DNA of 64,000 bases from Papaver somniferum (taxonomy: Eukaryota > Streptophyta > Magnoliopsida > Ranunculales > Papaveraceae), in contig NW_020621936.1 in assembly GCF_003573695.1 (NCBI RefSeq), positions 14,756,001 through 14,820,000 of the forward strand, written 5' to 3'. The notes beneath the pieces were generated by a model. That model was not told the origin of the DNA. It made no database searches and saw nothing but the letters and a program-made list of their open reading frames with translations. Shown piece by piece: positions 11,339 through 21,474 of the stretch (position 1 is the stretch's first letter; each line of letters begins with the position of its first letter). The position numbers and the translations under genes were made by a program.

Positions 11339-14001
11339 ATGGCTCCAAGTGGTCATAGATATGAGAAGAATCTACAAGATGTCCAAAAAGATCTTGCTGA
11401 TAAAGGTTTACACTCTCCACCATTCCTGGTGAATGCCAAATCAATTCTTTCTGTCAAGCTTTTCTCCAATCAAAATTGTGATGATCAATCAATCATAATT
11501 TCGCTAGGTCAATTCTCGCAGGTCTCCTATTCCTCTTTATAACCCAGACATTCCTTTATTTTATGAAATTCTCGCTCATCCGGGATTTTCGCGAGCCATC
11601 TTCCAACTAAGTGGGGACTGCATCCGTCTGATGCTAGAGTTCGCTAATCGTGGTGCTGGTAGAGGATCTCTTTACTCCAAAGAACTTAGGGATCCAAAAT
11701 TCGCAAACCTAGAGATAGTTGCTGAGAAGTATACAGTGGCGAATTTCTTTGAAAACTACGAACTTATCTCCATGAAGAAAGAGAATACTCGCTGGGGTAT
11801 TCGATTAAGAAGAAAGATAACATTGATGAAGCCAAAATTCTTATGCAAGATATTGACTGGCATTCTGGTAAAACAACAACTCCTCGCCAATCCAAAGATG
11901 ACAAATGGTGTGTTTTTCCTTTAATGCTAAAGGGTCCCTACATTGCTGGATCAAACGTTCTTCCTGCGAATCTCGCTGCATATCAACCTTGGGTTTTTCT
12001 GGCCCGAGAAGGAGAAAGAGGTATGTTTCTCCCCTTTAACTCATTTTATATTTCTTTATTGATTTTTACTATTCTGTTCGCTAACTCTTGCGACATTCCG
12101 CAGATCCAAAAACTAAAGATAGTTATAACAGGACTGGGAAATCTAGTACTCTGTTAGCTCTTCGCTCATACACAGATGAGGTAAGAAATTTTCTCTTATG
12201 ACTTTAAATAGTACTGTTACTTCCATGCTTCCATTTCTTATTCTATCTGTGTGTGAAGATTATTGCTGAAGTAGAAGAATCTGTGATGCTGCGAAGATTG
12301 GTGATAAAGGTAAAGGTTCTTCGCAGGAAAAATCAACTGGTCCTCCTCCAAAGAAAAGAAAGTTCGTTCTTCTTCTCCTTCAAATGTTCTTCCTAACGAA
12401 AATTCTGAAAGTGACAAGGGTGATGAGATAACGATGATCTTGCTGCAACTGAAGATTCTCCACCTGAATCTTCTATGGCTAAGCTTTCTGGCCTCTTTTC
12501 TGATTCTCTACAAGGAATGGGAGATAGCCAATTCGCAAACACTGCAAAGCTCTCGCTACCCTTTGTGATGTCCCTTTACTGGATGGTGATAGCTCTCTTC
12601 GTGGAGTTTCTAGATCAGTGACTCCCGACTTCTTCTCTCAATAGTCTGGTATACTTTTATCTTTTTACTTCTTCATTGTTATAACTCAAAATCTCTTTCT
12701 ATATTAATATTTTTTATTTCTTTTCGCAGGCTGGAAAAGCTTCTTTTGTGTTGCCTCAGATCTGAGAGAAGACGCGAAAATCTTGAAAAGAAGAATCTTC
12801 AATTTCGCAAAAGAATGAAGAATTGGAAGCTGAAGTTAAAGTCTTCGCGAGAAAAATAGACAATTAGAAATTGATTCTTCCTATGAAAAAAATTTCTAGT
12901 CTTCAACAAGCTAATAATCAGCTTTACGGTATGTTACTTTTCTCTTTTCTCTTTATTCATTCATCTGTTGTTTTATCTTATTTAAATCCTTTTTGCAGAC
13001 ATATGGTCTTTCTGATGAAGCTACCCTTCTTCGCTCATTTCCTAATGCCTTGGATAATGATACCCTTCTTGAACGTCTTAACAATTCCTTAAATAGCTTT
13101 TCAAATGATAGAATTTCATCTCTTTCTCTAAATGAACTTAGATCGAAATTTCGCCTCTTAGAAATTGATCATAGATCCAGTTTAGGCTTAGCCAACAGAT
13201 TTAAGCGTCTCCTTATTGATTCCAAAGAGAAAACCAATGAGTTAAGAACCAAAATTAGCGGTCTCATAGATGATAAGGATCGTATCTCTGATCAAGGTGC
13301 CAAGGCTTGCGAAATTCCAAGAGGCTCTCCTTGAAGTTCAACTTGAGCGAGATGAAGCTAACCGCAAGAATATTGAACTCTGCGAAAGGGAAAATCAAAT
13401 TCGTTCTCGTCTTCTCATAAGTAGTGAGGATGAATTTGTCTGGGCTGCGAAAATTTTAGATGATGCTAGAAAAGATTTAGGCGTAAATGTTAGTCTCCAA
13501 GTTGAACATACAGCCTTGATTAGAGACATGATTTCTGACAGAGAAGGTTGCTAATTGCTCTTCTTTACTAATCTTTTGCTTCTTATGAATTTTCATCAAG
13601 TTAATAATTGGTTGTCTTTTGTTCGCAGATTCTGAAAATAAATATCGTGAAAAGATTGAAGAACTTGAAGCTGAAAAGGAGGAACTCGCAAAGAATCTTT
13701 CTTCTCGCAACGACAAGTATTCTAGATTGAAGAATCAAATCAAGATCACTGTTGCGAATTTTAAGAATGACGCTATGCATTTTCGCAATCAAACCATCCA
13801 AATGGTTTGTGATGATCATAATATCCCACATTCTGATTATCCTTGTCTTTTAGAAGAAATCCCACAGAATACTCCCAGTTTGATTATCTCTGATAGCGAA
13901 GCTGACGATGAAGAATCTGATAGTGATGGAAGTTCTGATGGTGATAAGATTCTGACGCAGATGAAGAAGGAAACAAGTCTGATGAAGATAATGAAGGATT
14001 A
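11339..14001 (+). pseudogene. Antisense gene of Tat element I (Transposase_28-like), several introns
   Basis: This gene runs opposite to gag. It opens with MAPSGHRYEKNLQDVQ at 11339. After a frame change near 11520 (intron or frameshift) it continues as PLYNPDIPLFYEILAHPGF...QLSGDCIRLMLEFANRG. That resembles, weakly, the PF04195 'putative gypsy type transposon' domain found in antisense genes of Tat elements. Intron-like gaps follow. They start with GGTATG or GGTATA near 12020, 12648 and 12930 and end in pyrimidine-rich CGCAG or TGCAG near 12104, 12730 and 12999; another acceptor is at 13628. The later exons (13000-13540, 13619-14001) are strongly coiled-coil, and the end is acidic (SDSEADDEESDSDGSSDG). 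Function is unknown. Small frame changes near 11520 and 13300 suggest partial decay. Confidence 0.6.
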
Positions 14002-14390
14002 ACCAAGAAATAGTCTTTACTTCTTTCTTTGATTCTTTGTAATACTTGTACATTATTTCTTCTTTCTGTATATTTGTGTTTCTTTCATTTTGACCTGCGT
14101 AATTAAAACAATTCTTCTTTGCAATACAATTAATCAATATAATCATTAATTCTTGAATTTTTGAGTAAATCTCTCATATGGAGACAAATAACATTTTCTA
14201 ATTTCATACATTCCCATACTTGCCTCTGTTATTTGAATCCAAATGAGAGATTTCATAAATTTTTCTTATTGTATAATTTCGCAACTTTTGCGAAGTGAAT
14301 TTTGTTTCTTTTCAAAATCTCATTCCTGTGTGGTCTTATTTTGCCTTCCTAATTAAAGGTCTTATTATGCCACCTCTTGTCATTGCGACA
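14002..14390. other. Non-coding spacer of element I
   Basis: AT-rich sequence after the antisense gene, with tail-like phrases such as tgtaatacttgtacatta that could serve as its polyadenylation region. No other signal is seen. Confidence 0.4.
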
Positions 14391-14700
14391 AAATCGCAGG
14401 ACGTCCTTGCATTTTCATGCAAAAACCCATTGATCTTGCCTTAACTTTTTCTTTTGTATTATGGCCTCTTCAGGAATGTTGCGACAATATGACAGGCCTA
14501 AATATTCTTGCGAAAATAAAGCCCCATGACATTGCCGTCTTGCGACGAAATCGCAGGACGTCTTCGCACTTTCATGCGAAAACCCATTGATCTCGTCTTA
14601 TCTTTTCTTTTGTATTATTGCCTCTTCAGGATTTTGCACAAATATGACAAGCCTTAATATCCTTGCGAATAAAAAGCCTCATGACATTTGCGTCTTAAGA
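14390..14700. repeat. Two tandem copies of a 157-base unit
   Basis: The phrase 'atcgcaggacgt(c)ctt(c/g)gca(c/t)tttcatgc(a/g)aaaacccattgatct' occurs at 14393 and again at 14550. Each copy is followed by 'gcctcttcagga...tatgaca(g/a)gcct(t/a)aatat(t/c)cttgcgaa', so the period is 157 bases. The copies differ at scattered sites, many of them in TCGCA/TGCGA words. Confidence 0.75.
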
Positions 14701-15190
14701 CACTTATCAGCTCCCTAATGGAGGGTGCCGCCCTTATCTCCCCCTGGTTGCCCCTTCAAGGAGGCGTACTTCTACCATACAAGGTTAGCTCCTCCCATCC
14801 AGTCTTAACAACAACCAGTTTTTTGCAGCCTCTTATCCCTTTTACCTATAGGGCTTATGGTTACGAGACTGCACCCTAAGTGGGGTTTTCTTCAGGCCGA
14901 GTGCAGTATAAGCCAAGACTTGTCAAGAATGGCAAGGACGCTTCAAACGCCCCCGGCACTCTTGACTCAACCGTGTACCTCGGCGCCTTGATCAGATTGC
15001 ACTCCTTGGGAGAGTCCTTATTACCTTAGTCGCCCAACCTAAGTCATATGCTTAAGTTGAGAATCCAAGGTGCCTCTCCCGGATGGGCTTCATTGACCCC
15101 AAATCTCCATGACTCAGGTTCCGGTGGCGGTGTAGCCTTTCCCTGAGCATGCAATAGGTACCCCCTTATATGACGTACTTTAGGTCTTAC
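14700..15190. other. GC-richer non-coding block in element I
   Basis: This stretch of almost 500 bases stands out from its AT-rich surroundings and has no convincing long frame. It holds short mirrored phrases (for example cccctggttgccccttcaagg and cctcggcgccttgatcag). Its position, between protease and the antisense gene, is where pol would lie in a complete element. It could be a structured RNA region, a deletion scar filled with foreign DNA, or part of the element's untranslated region. Confidence 0.4.
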
Positions 15191-15525
15191 ATTTGCCTCT
15201 TGCGAAATTGTATTCGCGAACTAGGGTGTACGCCATAAAGGTTCGCCTCTTTCTCTTTTGTCATTCTCTGATTATTTTCTGTAAAATTCATTATCTCTGC
15301 GAGAGTCTCGCAATTCATAATTGTATCTGAATTTCGCAATCTCAATTTTGTTGTTCAATCAAATGTATTTTTGAGAATTTTACTTATTGCGAGATTATCG
15401 CAACAACTTAATCATTCATACATTTCTTGTTTTTATTACTTTTCCCTCCTCTGCTTCTTTATTATTTTCTGCTACTGCTGCTTCCTTGGTAATGGTATGT
15501 TCATCCTTTTTATTCTGAGCTAGCA
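15190..15525. other. Non-coding spacer upstream of the protease end in element I
   Basis: AT-rich, with repeated TTCGCAA and TGCGAGA words and pyrimidine runs. No coding signal. Confidence 0.4.
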
Positions 15526-16010
15526 TTAATTTCGCAACATCTCTTCTCCTTTCTTTTCGATTGTATCCACCATCAACTTCTCACTTCTTTGTACATCCTT
15601 GATTTTGTGTCGCCAGTTTTCCTTCTTGTTTGCTCTTCCTTCGCAAGATTCTATCTCAGTTTCGTAACATTTCTTTCCTTCAACCCAATCTCCCTTTATG
15701 ATTCCTACACCATTGGGGTGAGGGAATTTGATGCATTGGTGGAAAGTTGAAGCTACACCTAGAATCCCATGTAGCCAAGGTCGACCAATTAATGCATTGT
15801 AGGGTGATTCTACATCAACGACACAAAATGAGATTTCAGAAGATATTCCCTTCAATGGAATTTGCATAGTAACCTCCCCTTTAGGCTTGTTAGCAGTACC
15901 ATTAAAACCATATATCTTATATGTTGATGGTATAAGATCATCATCTCTTCCACCCATGGTTTTATAAGTATGATAAAATAAGATGTTCACAGAGCTTCCA
16001 GTATCGACTA
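15526..16010 (-). pseudogene. Retropepsin-like protease of Tat element I
   Basis: On the minus strand the active-site motif VDTGSSVNILF is encoded at about 16008-15976. It is followed by a retropepsin-like fold: hydrophobic strands, 'ISSEISFCVVDVESPYNALIGRPWLHG' and 'GVASTFHQCIKFP'. The ILGRPWL-type block is the second conserved protease motif of Gypsy elements (here ALIGRPWLHG). The enzyme would cut the gag polyprotein. The frame is displaced by one base from gag near 16010, so the polyprotein is broken. It ends at 15526, and no reverse transcriptase follows, where a complete Tat element would continue. Confidence 0.72.
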
Positions 16011-18759
16011 GATTCTATTGATTGCCCATGAATCTTCAGCTTCATCATCCTCATCTTCTTTCGGTTTTGGATTAATTTCTAATTTTATTACCAATGGATT
16101 GTCATGCACCTCTTCTCCTTCGGGAATTTCTTCGCGGTAAAAGAAATGATCTGTTTCTGCCATTCCTCTAGTCGCGAAATTTTCGCAATATTCATAATTC
16201 TCTTCCATTATTATCTCTTGCGAACACTCTACTCAAAACATTATCATGAAAATCTTCAATTGTCTTATATGAATGTACGATAGAGTGACAGAATAGATTT
16301 TTTGCTTTTGCACCAACTTCTATGAAGAATGTTTCTTTCTTTTTCATTGTATTCACTTTGTGATATTCTGGCGGTGGTGGTAATGGTTGAGATTGTGGAT
16401 TCCCTACCAGAAAGTCGTTTAGTTTTCCTTGATCTATCATTCTCAAAATAATTCTCTTTACATTTCTGCAATCGTTTGTGGTATGTCCATGAAAATGATG
16501 ATAAGAACAAAATTCATGACTTCTGTGATTTGGGGGCGGTTCCGTTCCCATGTTCCATGGTGTTGGTATATTCTCCATCAAAATTATAGCTTCCCATATC
16601 TTCTCCACACTTGCCTTTAGAGGTGGCATCTTGATTTCTTCCCATATTACTTTGTGACCTCCTTGCCCTCTATTAAAGTTTGGTCTTTGACCTCCATAAT
16701 TTTCTTGCGGTTGATCGAGTCTTTGAATCTTTTTATTTCCTCCACGACTGTAGAAATTTCTTTATCTTTCATATTCTTCTTGATCTCGGCTCCCTATAGC
16801 TACCAATTTCTGCTGATTGTTACTTGTCTCCTTTTCTTGTTGTACTTGCGAAGTATTCGCCACTGTGTTTATTAGCTTGGGTAATAAGCTTGCATTCGCT
16901 GTTTGTGAGCTGGTGTTCGCAACTGGATATGATTCCATTTCATTTTGTTTTTCCTCCAAAGAAATGTATTCTTCTTGAAGTTCTTGCAATTCAGTCATTG
17001 TAATCGTATTCTTGACTCTGAAAATTTGGACATACAACAGGTTTGTTGCAAACATAGCATTGATAAATGATAATATGAGATATCTCTCATCTACACGGCC
17101 AGCCATTTCGCTACACATAGTTCTCCATCTTTTAGTCAAGTGTTTCAAACTTTCGCCAATCCTTTGTTTTAATCCAAACACATCTTCTATACCAGGTCGT
17201 GAGGAATTATTACTTATATATGCTCCCAAGAATGTGGTATGCAAATGATTGAAGGAGGTTATTGTATTCTTTGGTAAACCTTCAAACCATTTTAACGCTT
17301 CTCATGTTAAGCTGGATACGAAATATTTGCACAATACCCCATCATGATTTTCCCATTGTAACATGCACCTCACATAAGCTTTAATGTGTTGAATTGCACA
17401 AGTTGTTCCATCGAAAATGCTGGTTAATGCGGGCAAATTGCATTTCGGTGGTATTCCTCCTAATTGTACTTCCCTTGTAAATGGAGTTTTCGAAGCTTCT
17501 TCTATTGCTTCATCCAATTGTCTTCTACCTGCTTCTCCTCTGTTATTAAGCATTCCTCTCATTTCTTCTAATTCTTTAAAGATTTGTTTATTTACACCTG
17601 AATCTTGACCCATTGGTCTCTTTAATTTTGCTTCTCTTCTTCTGCGTTCACGTCTATCTTCTCTTGCGAAATTTCGTATCTCTTCTTCATTATCCTCATC
17701 TCGTCTTCTTCTGCGATTCTCTTCCTCATCCCTATCTTGAATTCGCAAATGATGATGTCGTTCATTTTCCCCTCCATAATTTTGTTCATTTCTTATCAAT
17801 TCAATTCGCTGTCTTTCAGCCATTCTCTTCACTCTATCATACTCCTCATTGAGATTATCGTTATTCCGATTTTGTATACGCCTTCTTTCTCGATTGTCAT
17901 GATTGTTCTGGAGAATTGTATCCTGAAGCTCTTGTTCTTCCATTTCCGCTCTCAATCTTTCACGTTCGCAGATTAAACGCGCTTGTTCAGTATTATGTCT
18001 TTCAATTTCTTCTTCAATTGTCTGTTGATTTCTTTGAGTTTCTCTTACATGTAAAATTCTTCTTTCTTCCTCTTGATTTCCTTCGCCATCTTGGTTATTT
18101 TGTCTCCGATTTTGCCCGTTCTCTTGATTTCCTCCAATTTTCCCATCATCAAAAGTTTCATTTTGTGGAATGTAACGATCATCAGTTCTTTCTCTATTTT
18201 CGCGATATTCTTCATTAGGATTTGATATTTCTTCTTGAATATTGTTTCCAGCATTGATCGTGGGTGAATTTTGCCTCATTTCTCTTCTAGTCGATCTGGA
18301 ATATGATTTTGTAATACTTCTCGATCTTGTATTCTGCAATCTGATATTCTCCATCCTTAATTCGTGATTTTTCCTTGTTAAATTCGCACGTTCCTCTGCC
18401 TAGGCTCTTTTTTCTTCACGTATTCTTCGTCTCAATGTTTCTAACGCTCCAATTTCCTCATTTCCATGAATTATTCCTTCATCTGCTTCTTGATTTCTCT
18501 CTTCCTATCTATAATTTCTATTTTGTTGTTCTTCTTCTATTTCTTCTGCTGAATTTGATCGCCAAGTGTGTACGCTCACTCTGTCATAATCTGTATTCCT
18601 CTCTTGAACTAATGTTTGTTGAATTGGCGATTGAATTAGATTTTCTCTATTATTTCTCATTCTAGTAGATTCTCCCATTTCACTTCTTTCTCTTCCATCA
18701 ATTCTCTTGCTTCTTCTAATAGTAGTCGGTTGTTCGGATGTATTTATTCTTCTAGCCAT
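16011..18759 (-). pseudogene. Gypsy gag of Tat element I, broken by nonsense codons and a frameshift
   Basis: The reading runs right to left from about 18759. The first part is extremely rich in Arg, Glu, Asn and Gln, with long charged helices (18354-17650). A retrotransposon gag core (PF03732 type) follows at about 17480-16990, with 'AYVRCMLQWENHDGVLCKYFVSSLT' leading to 'EALKWFEGLPKNTITSF' and 'HLTKRWRTMC'. A zinc-knuckle-like CSYHHFHGHTTNDC lies near 16510-16470. It is typical of Tat gag, with C, H, H and C at the metal positions. Breaks are a TGA near 17303 where Gly is expected, a TAA near 16762, a shift near 16200, and others upstream of 18354. The product would form particles; this copy cannot make it whole. 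Confidence 0.75.
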
Positions 18760-18874
18760 TTCTTCAACGCTAACAGTATTGCAAGAAATTATGAAAAATT
18801 CTTAATCAATCACTTTAAATTTTCAAAAATCTCAATATCAATCTTTAGCTTTTTCTAAAATAATCTTCAACTCG

Positions 18875-18892
18875 TCCCTGTTTCTAGCGCCA
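18875..18892 (-). other. Primer binding site of element I
   Basis: On the minus strand TGGCGCTAGAAACAGGG lies a few bases after the 5' LTR end at 18896. TGGCGC is the usual start of primer sites in Tat and Athila elements. The exact tRNA is not resolved. Confidence 0.6.
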
Positions 18893-18895
18893 TTA

Positions 18896-19351
18896 TGTAG
18901 TTGTAGGAAATCCTACACTACACCCCCCATATGATTTCATTATTGATTAGCTCATTTTAGGTTTACACTCTTAACTTTATTGATTAATTTCTGAATGTCC
19001 TTACAAGAAAGATAAAGAAGTCAAGAATGATCTCTGCTCTGAACTTTCTCTCTCCTATTTACTTGTTTCTTACTCAAAAAAGATCTCTCCCTCCTGTACA
19101 ACTCGAATGACTATTTATAAGGAAATACATAGTGGATGATAGCAAATCTGTCCTTTATTTTCGGGTATGGTTTGCGACATTCTCGCAACCTTACAAATGT
19201 TAATTTCGCAAGCTCTCTAATTTTCGCAAGACTATCACATCTTTTTCATGATCCTTGCTGACATCGTTTCTGAAATTGTTCTGCGACGCTATTGTGCTAT
19301 ACCATTGATAACTTCGCTGAGAAATAATTGTTGCGAGATTCTGATCCTACA
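18896..19351 (-). repeat. 5' LTR of element I
   Basis: It matches 10525-10978 nearly base for base, including CATATGATTTCATTATTGAT and the TCGCA-rich half. Differences are few, mostly single bases, which suggests a fairly recent insertion. Confidence 0.88.
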
Positions 19352-20708
19352 AAGTGCTCATGTGGCGAACCATTTGGTTAATTGTTGTGAACCAACTAAG
19401 TGAACAGGTTTAGGTACGGTTACTCAAACCTAAATGAAATACATTTCATTTATGTGTAACAAGCTAAGATTCGATCTAACAGTTGAAAGATATTAGCTTG
19501 AATCTAATTAGTTTTTCATCTAATGGTGGATATTGAATGCTTTGTTACTAATTAAGCTAACATTGATTGCAAACCCTGATTTGAAAACTATATAAGGAGA
19601 ACTCTAGCAACTGGGAAACCTAATCCCCACACCTCCTGCGTGATACTAGTTGTGTTAGCTAGAGTCGATTCTCCTTTAACCTTAGGTTTCTTCTCGAGGT
19701 CCTGTAGGTTAACGACTTAAAATCTTCATTGGGATTGTGAAGCTAGACCAGACTACTTTTCTTGTAGTTGTGTGATATGATCTTGTTGTATCTATCGTAC
19801 GAGTAAAATCGTAAGATTGGCTTGATATTGATATCTCCAATAGGCAAGATAGAAAAGAAGTCACAAACATCTTCGTCTCATCGTTTGTGATTCCGCAATA
19901 TCTTGTTTCGCTAGTCGATTAAGATTATTGTGAGGTGATCGATAATTCTAGGTTGTTCTTCGGGAATATAAGTCCGGGTTATCAATTGGTTCCTGTTCGC
20001 CTTGATTTATCAAAAGACAGAACAAAACTCGTAGGTACTTCTGTGGGAGACAGATTTATCTATTATCGTAGACTTTTCTGTGTGATACAGATTTGTTTAT
20101 TAAAGTCTTCGACTTTGGGTCGTAGCAACTCTTAGTTGTTGGTGAGATCAGCTAAGGGAATCAAGTGCATAGGCTAGTGTACCTTGGATCAGTGTGAGAT
20201 TGATTGGGGTTCAACTACAGTCCATACCAAAGTTAGTTTGTAGTAGGCTAGTGTCTGTAGCGGCTTAATACAGTGTGTGTTCAATCTGGACTAGGTCCCG
20301 GGGTTTTTCTGCATTTGCGTTTTCCTCGTTAACAAAACTTCTGGTGTCTGTGTTATATCTTTTCCGCATTATATTTTGTTATATAATTGAAATATCATAG
20401 GTTGTGCGTTGTATCGATCAATTTGTAAATCCAACCTTTGGTTGTTGATTGAAATTGATTGATCCTTGAACATTGGTCTTTGGTACCTTTCAAGTTATTT
20501 CTCTTGTATTCAATCAGACTCGCAGATTTCTATTTGTTTGAGTTGGGATTGAATCGAGAAATCGATATATTATTCTTTGATATAATTTTTTATTAAGATC
20601 GAGTCTGACTGTCTAGTTGATTCTCTTAAAAGTATATTGAAGTTAGTCCATACAGATTGCTAAGCGAAATATTGGGTGAGGTTGTCAGACCCCCGCTTTT
20701 TCAAACCG

Positions 20709-21474
20709 TGGCCAAGTTTTTTTCACAAAAACTCCATAAAACTCAATCAAACATATTTATAAGACATGTGGTATATAAACGACTATGATTTATCCAAAAC
20801 AAGAGGTAGTCCATGATTCCATTAATTTCTACGAGACATCAAATACGTCACATGGGGGATTCATCATGGGGTATTGGTATGGTGGTTTACAACAACATGC
20901 GGCGTGGCAACACTCCATTATCTTTGAGTATAGGATGGATTGCACCTAACACAATAGTGGTGACGGTTATAGCAGTTGGAGAGATAATGGATTTAGTAAA
21001 AGGGGTTTTCCAGAAACTTCCCTAAAAAATCTCACCTCACCTCTATTATCTCCATATTCTCCATCTCTCCAAAATCTCACTACCTCCACTACTTATGAGA
21101 AAAGCAGTGTCTATCCTAAAATACTATAAATAGGTCACTTAGCTTATTCAGAAAACAGAACAAGTTTACCGCATCCATAAACTCTATTATTCTTCATAGT
21201 TAAACACCCAAATACACAATTCAATACCACTGCAATTTCTTTAACTTTTTTGCTTCCCTCCCCTAAGATCAACCCATCTTATCTCCACGTGACCGAAGAA
21301 GGATGGAACAACTACTTTCATGATTTAGGCTTGTCCTGTTCGATTTTAATTTTCGGACCTAAAAAGAAAGTACCACAGCGGTGCATTTTTTTTGTGTAGA
21401 AGTCATTTTTAGGTACTAACACCAACAACGTCACGAATTATATAGCCTGCACCATTAGCCATAGAGACAGAATC
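20709..21474. other. Old repeat DNA between elements A and B, with a TATA-like promoter
   Basis: No gene is supported. A TATA box in context, ACTATAAATAGG, lies at about 21122-21133. It is followed by a purine/AC-rich leader and then a less AT-rich patch (21250-21400). This pattern is what an old LTR with promoter and leader looks like. The five bases GAATC at 21470-21474 are the presumed target site of B; the other end of B is outside the window. Confidence 0.4.

Larger units (their letters stand above)
10525..19351 (-). mobile_element. Element I: Tat-type Gypsy retrotransposon, non-autonomous, with antisense gene
   Basis: This is a complete element in the 3' LTR of A with target duplication AAGTG (10520-10524 and 19352-19356). 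The LTRs of about 455 bases are at 10525-10978 and 18896-19351. Reading on the minus strand: primer site, gag and protease (18759-15526), a long non-coding part, an antisense gene (11339-14001 on the plus strand), and a purine tract next to 10978. This layout, gag-protease on one strand and an extra gene on the other near the 3' LTR, is known from Tat-lineage elements such as Grande and Retand. Reverse transcriptase, RNase H and integrase are absent. The motif TCGCA/TGCGA is unusually frequent across the whole element. Confidence 0.85.
1356..20703 (+). mobile_element. Element A: SIRE-like Copia LTR retrotransposon, gag-only, with two nested insertions
   Basis: This is a complete non-autonomous LTR retrotransposon. 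It begins TGTTAGAGCATTGCTCGG and ends TTTTTCA, and is flanked by AACCG at 1351-1355 and 20704-20708. The 5' LTR (1356-5712) and 3' LTR (9435-20703) are each about 2.45 kb once the nested insertions are removed. The interior, 5713-9434, holds a tRNA-Met primer site, one gag reading frame and a polypurine tract, but no protease, integrase, reverse transcriptase or RNase H. Long LTRs, the TGTTAGAGC start, the primer site and the GGGGGAGA tract are typical of the plant SIRE/Maximus Copia lineage. Lineage assignment is by structure only, because the pol domains that would prove it are absent. Confidence 0.9.
9435..20703 (+). repeat. 3' LTR of element A, split by Tat element I
   Basis: It runs 9435-10524, is interrupted by element I, and resumes at 19357 up to TTTTTCA at 20703. 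It matches the 5' LTR closely across both parts. It carries the three near-palindromic motifs at about 10081, 10170 and 10264. The half-sites around the insertion, 'gaaagtg' and 'ctcatgtgg', match the uninterrupted 5' LTR at 2446-2463. Confidence 0.88.

Noticed and set aside
17417..18665. Several plus-strand frames of hydrophobic composition.
   Set aside because: They are the opposite strand of the charged gag of element I, whose minus-strand frame has clear gag motifs.
20813..21025. A 70-codon plus-strand frame as a possible small host gene.
   Set aside because: No recognisable domain and no splice or codon support; the surrounding DNA looks like an old LTR with a TATA box.
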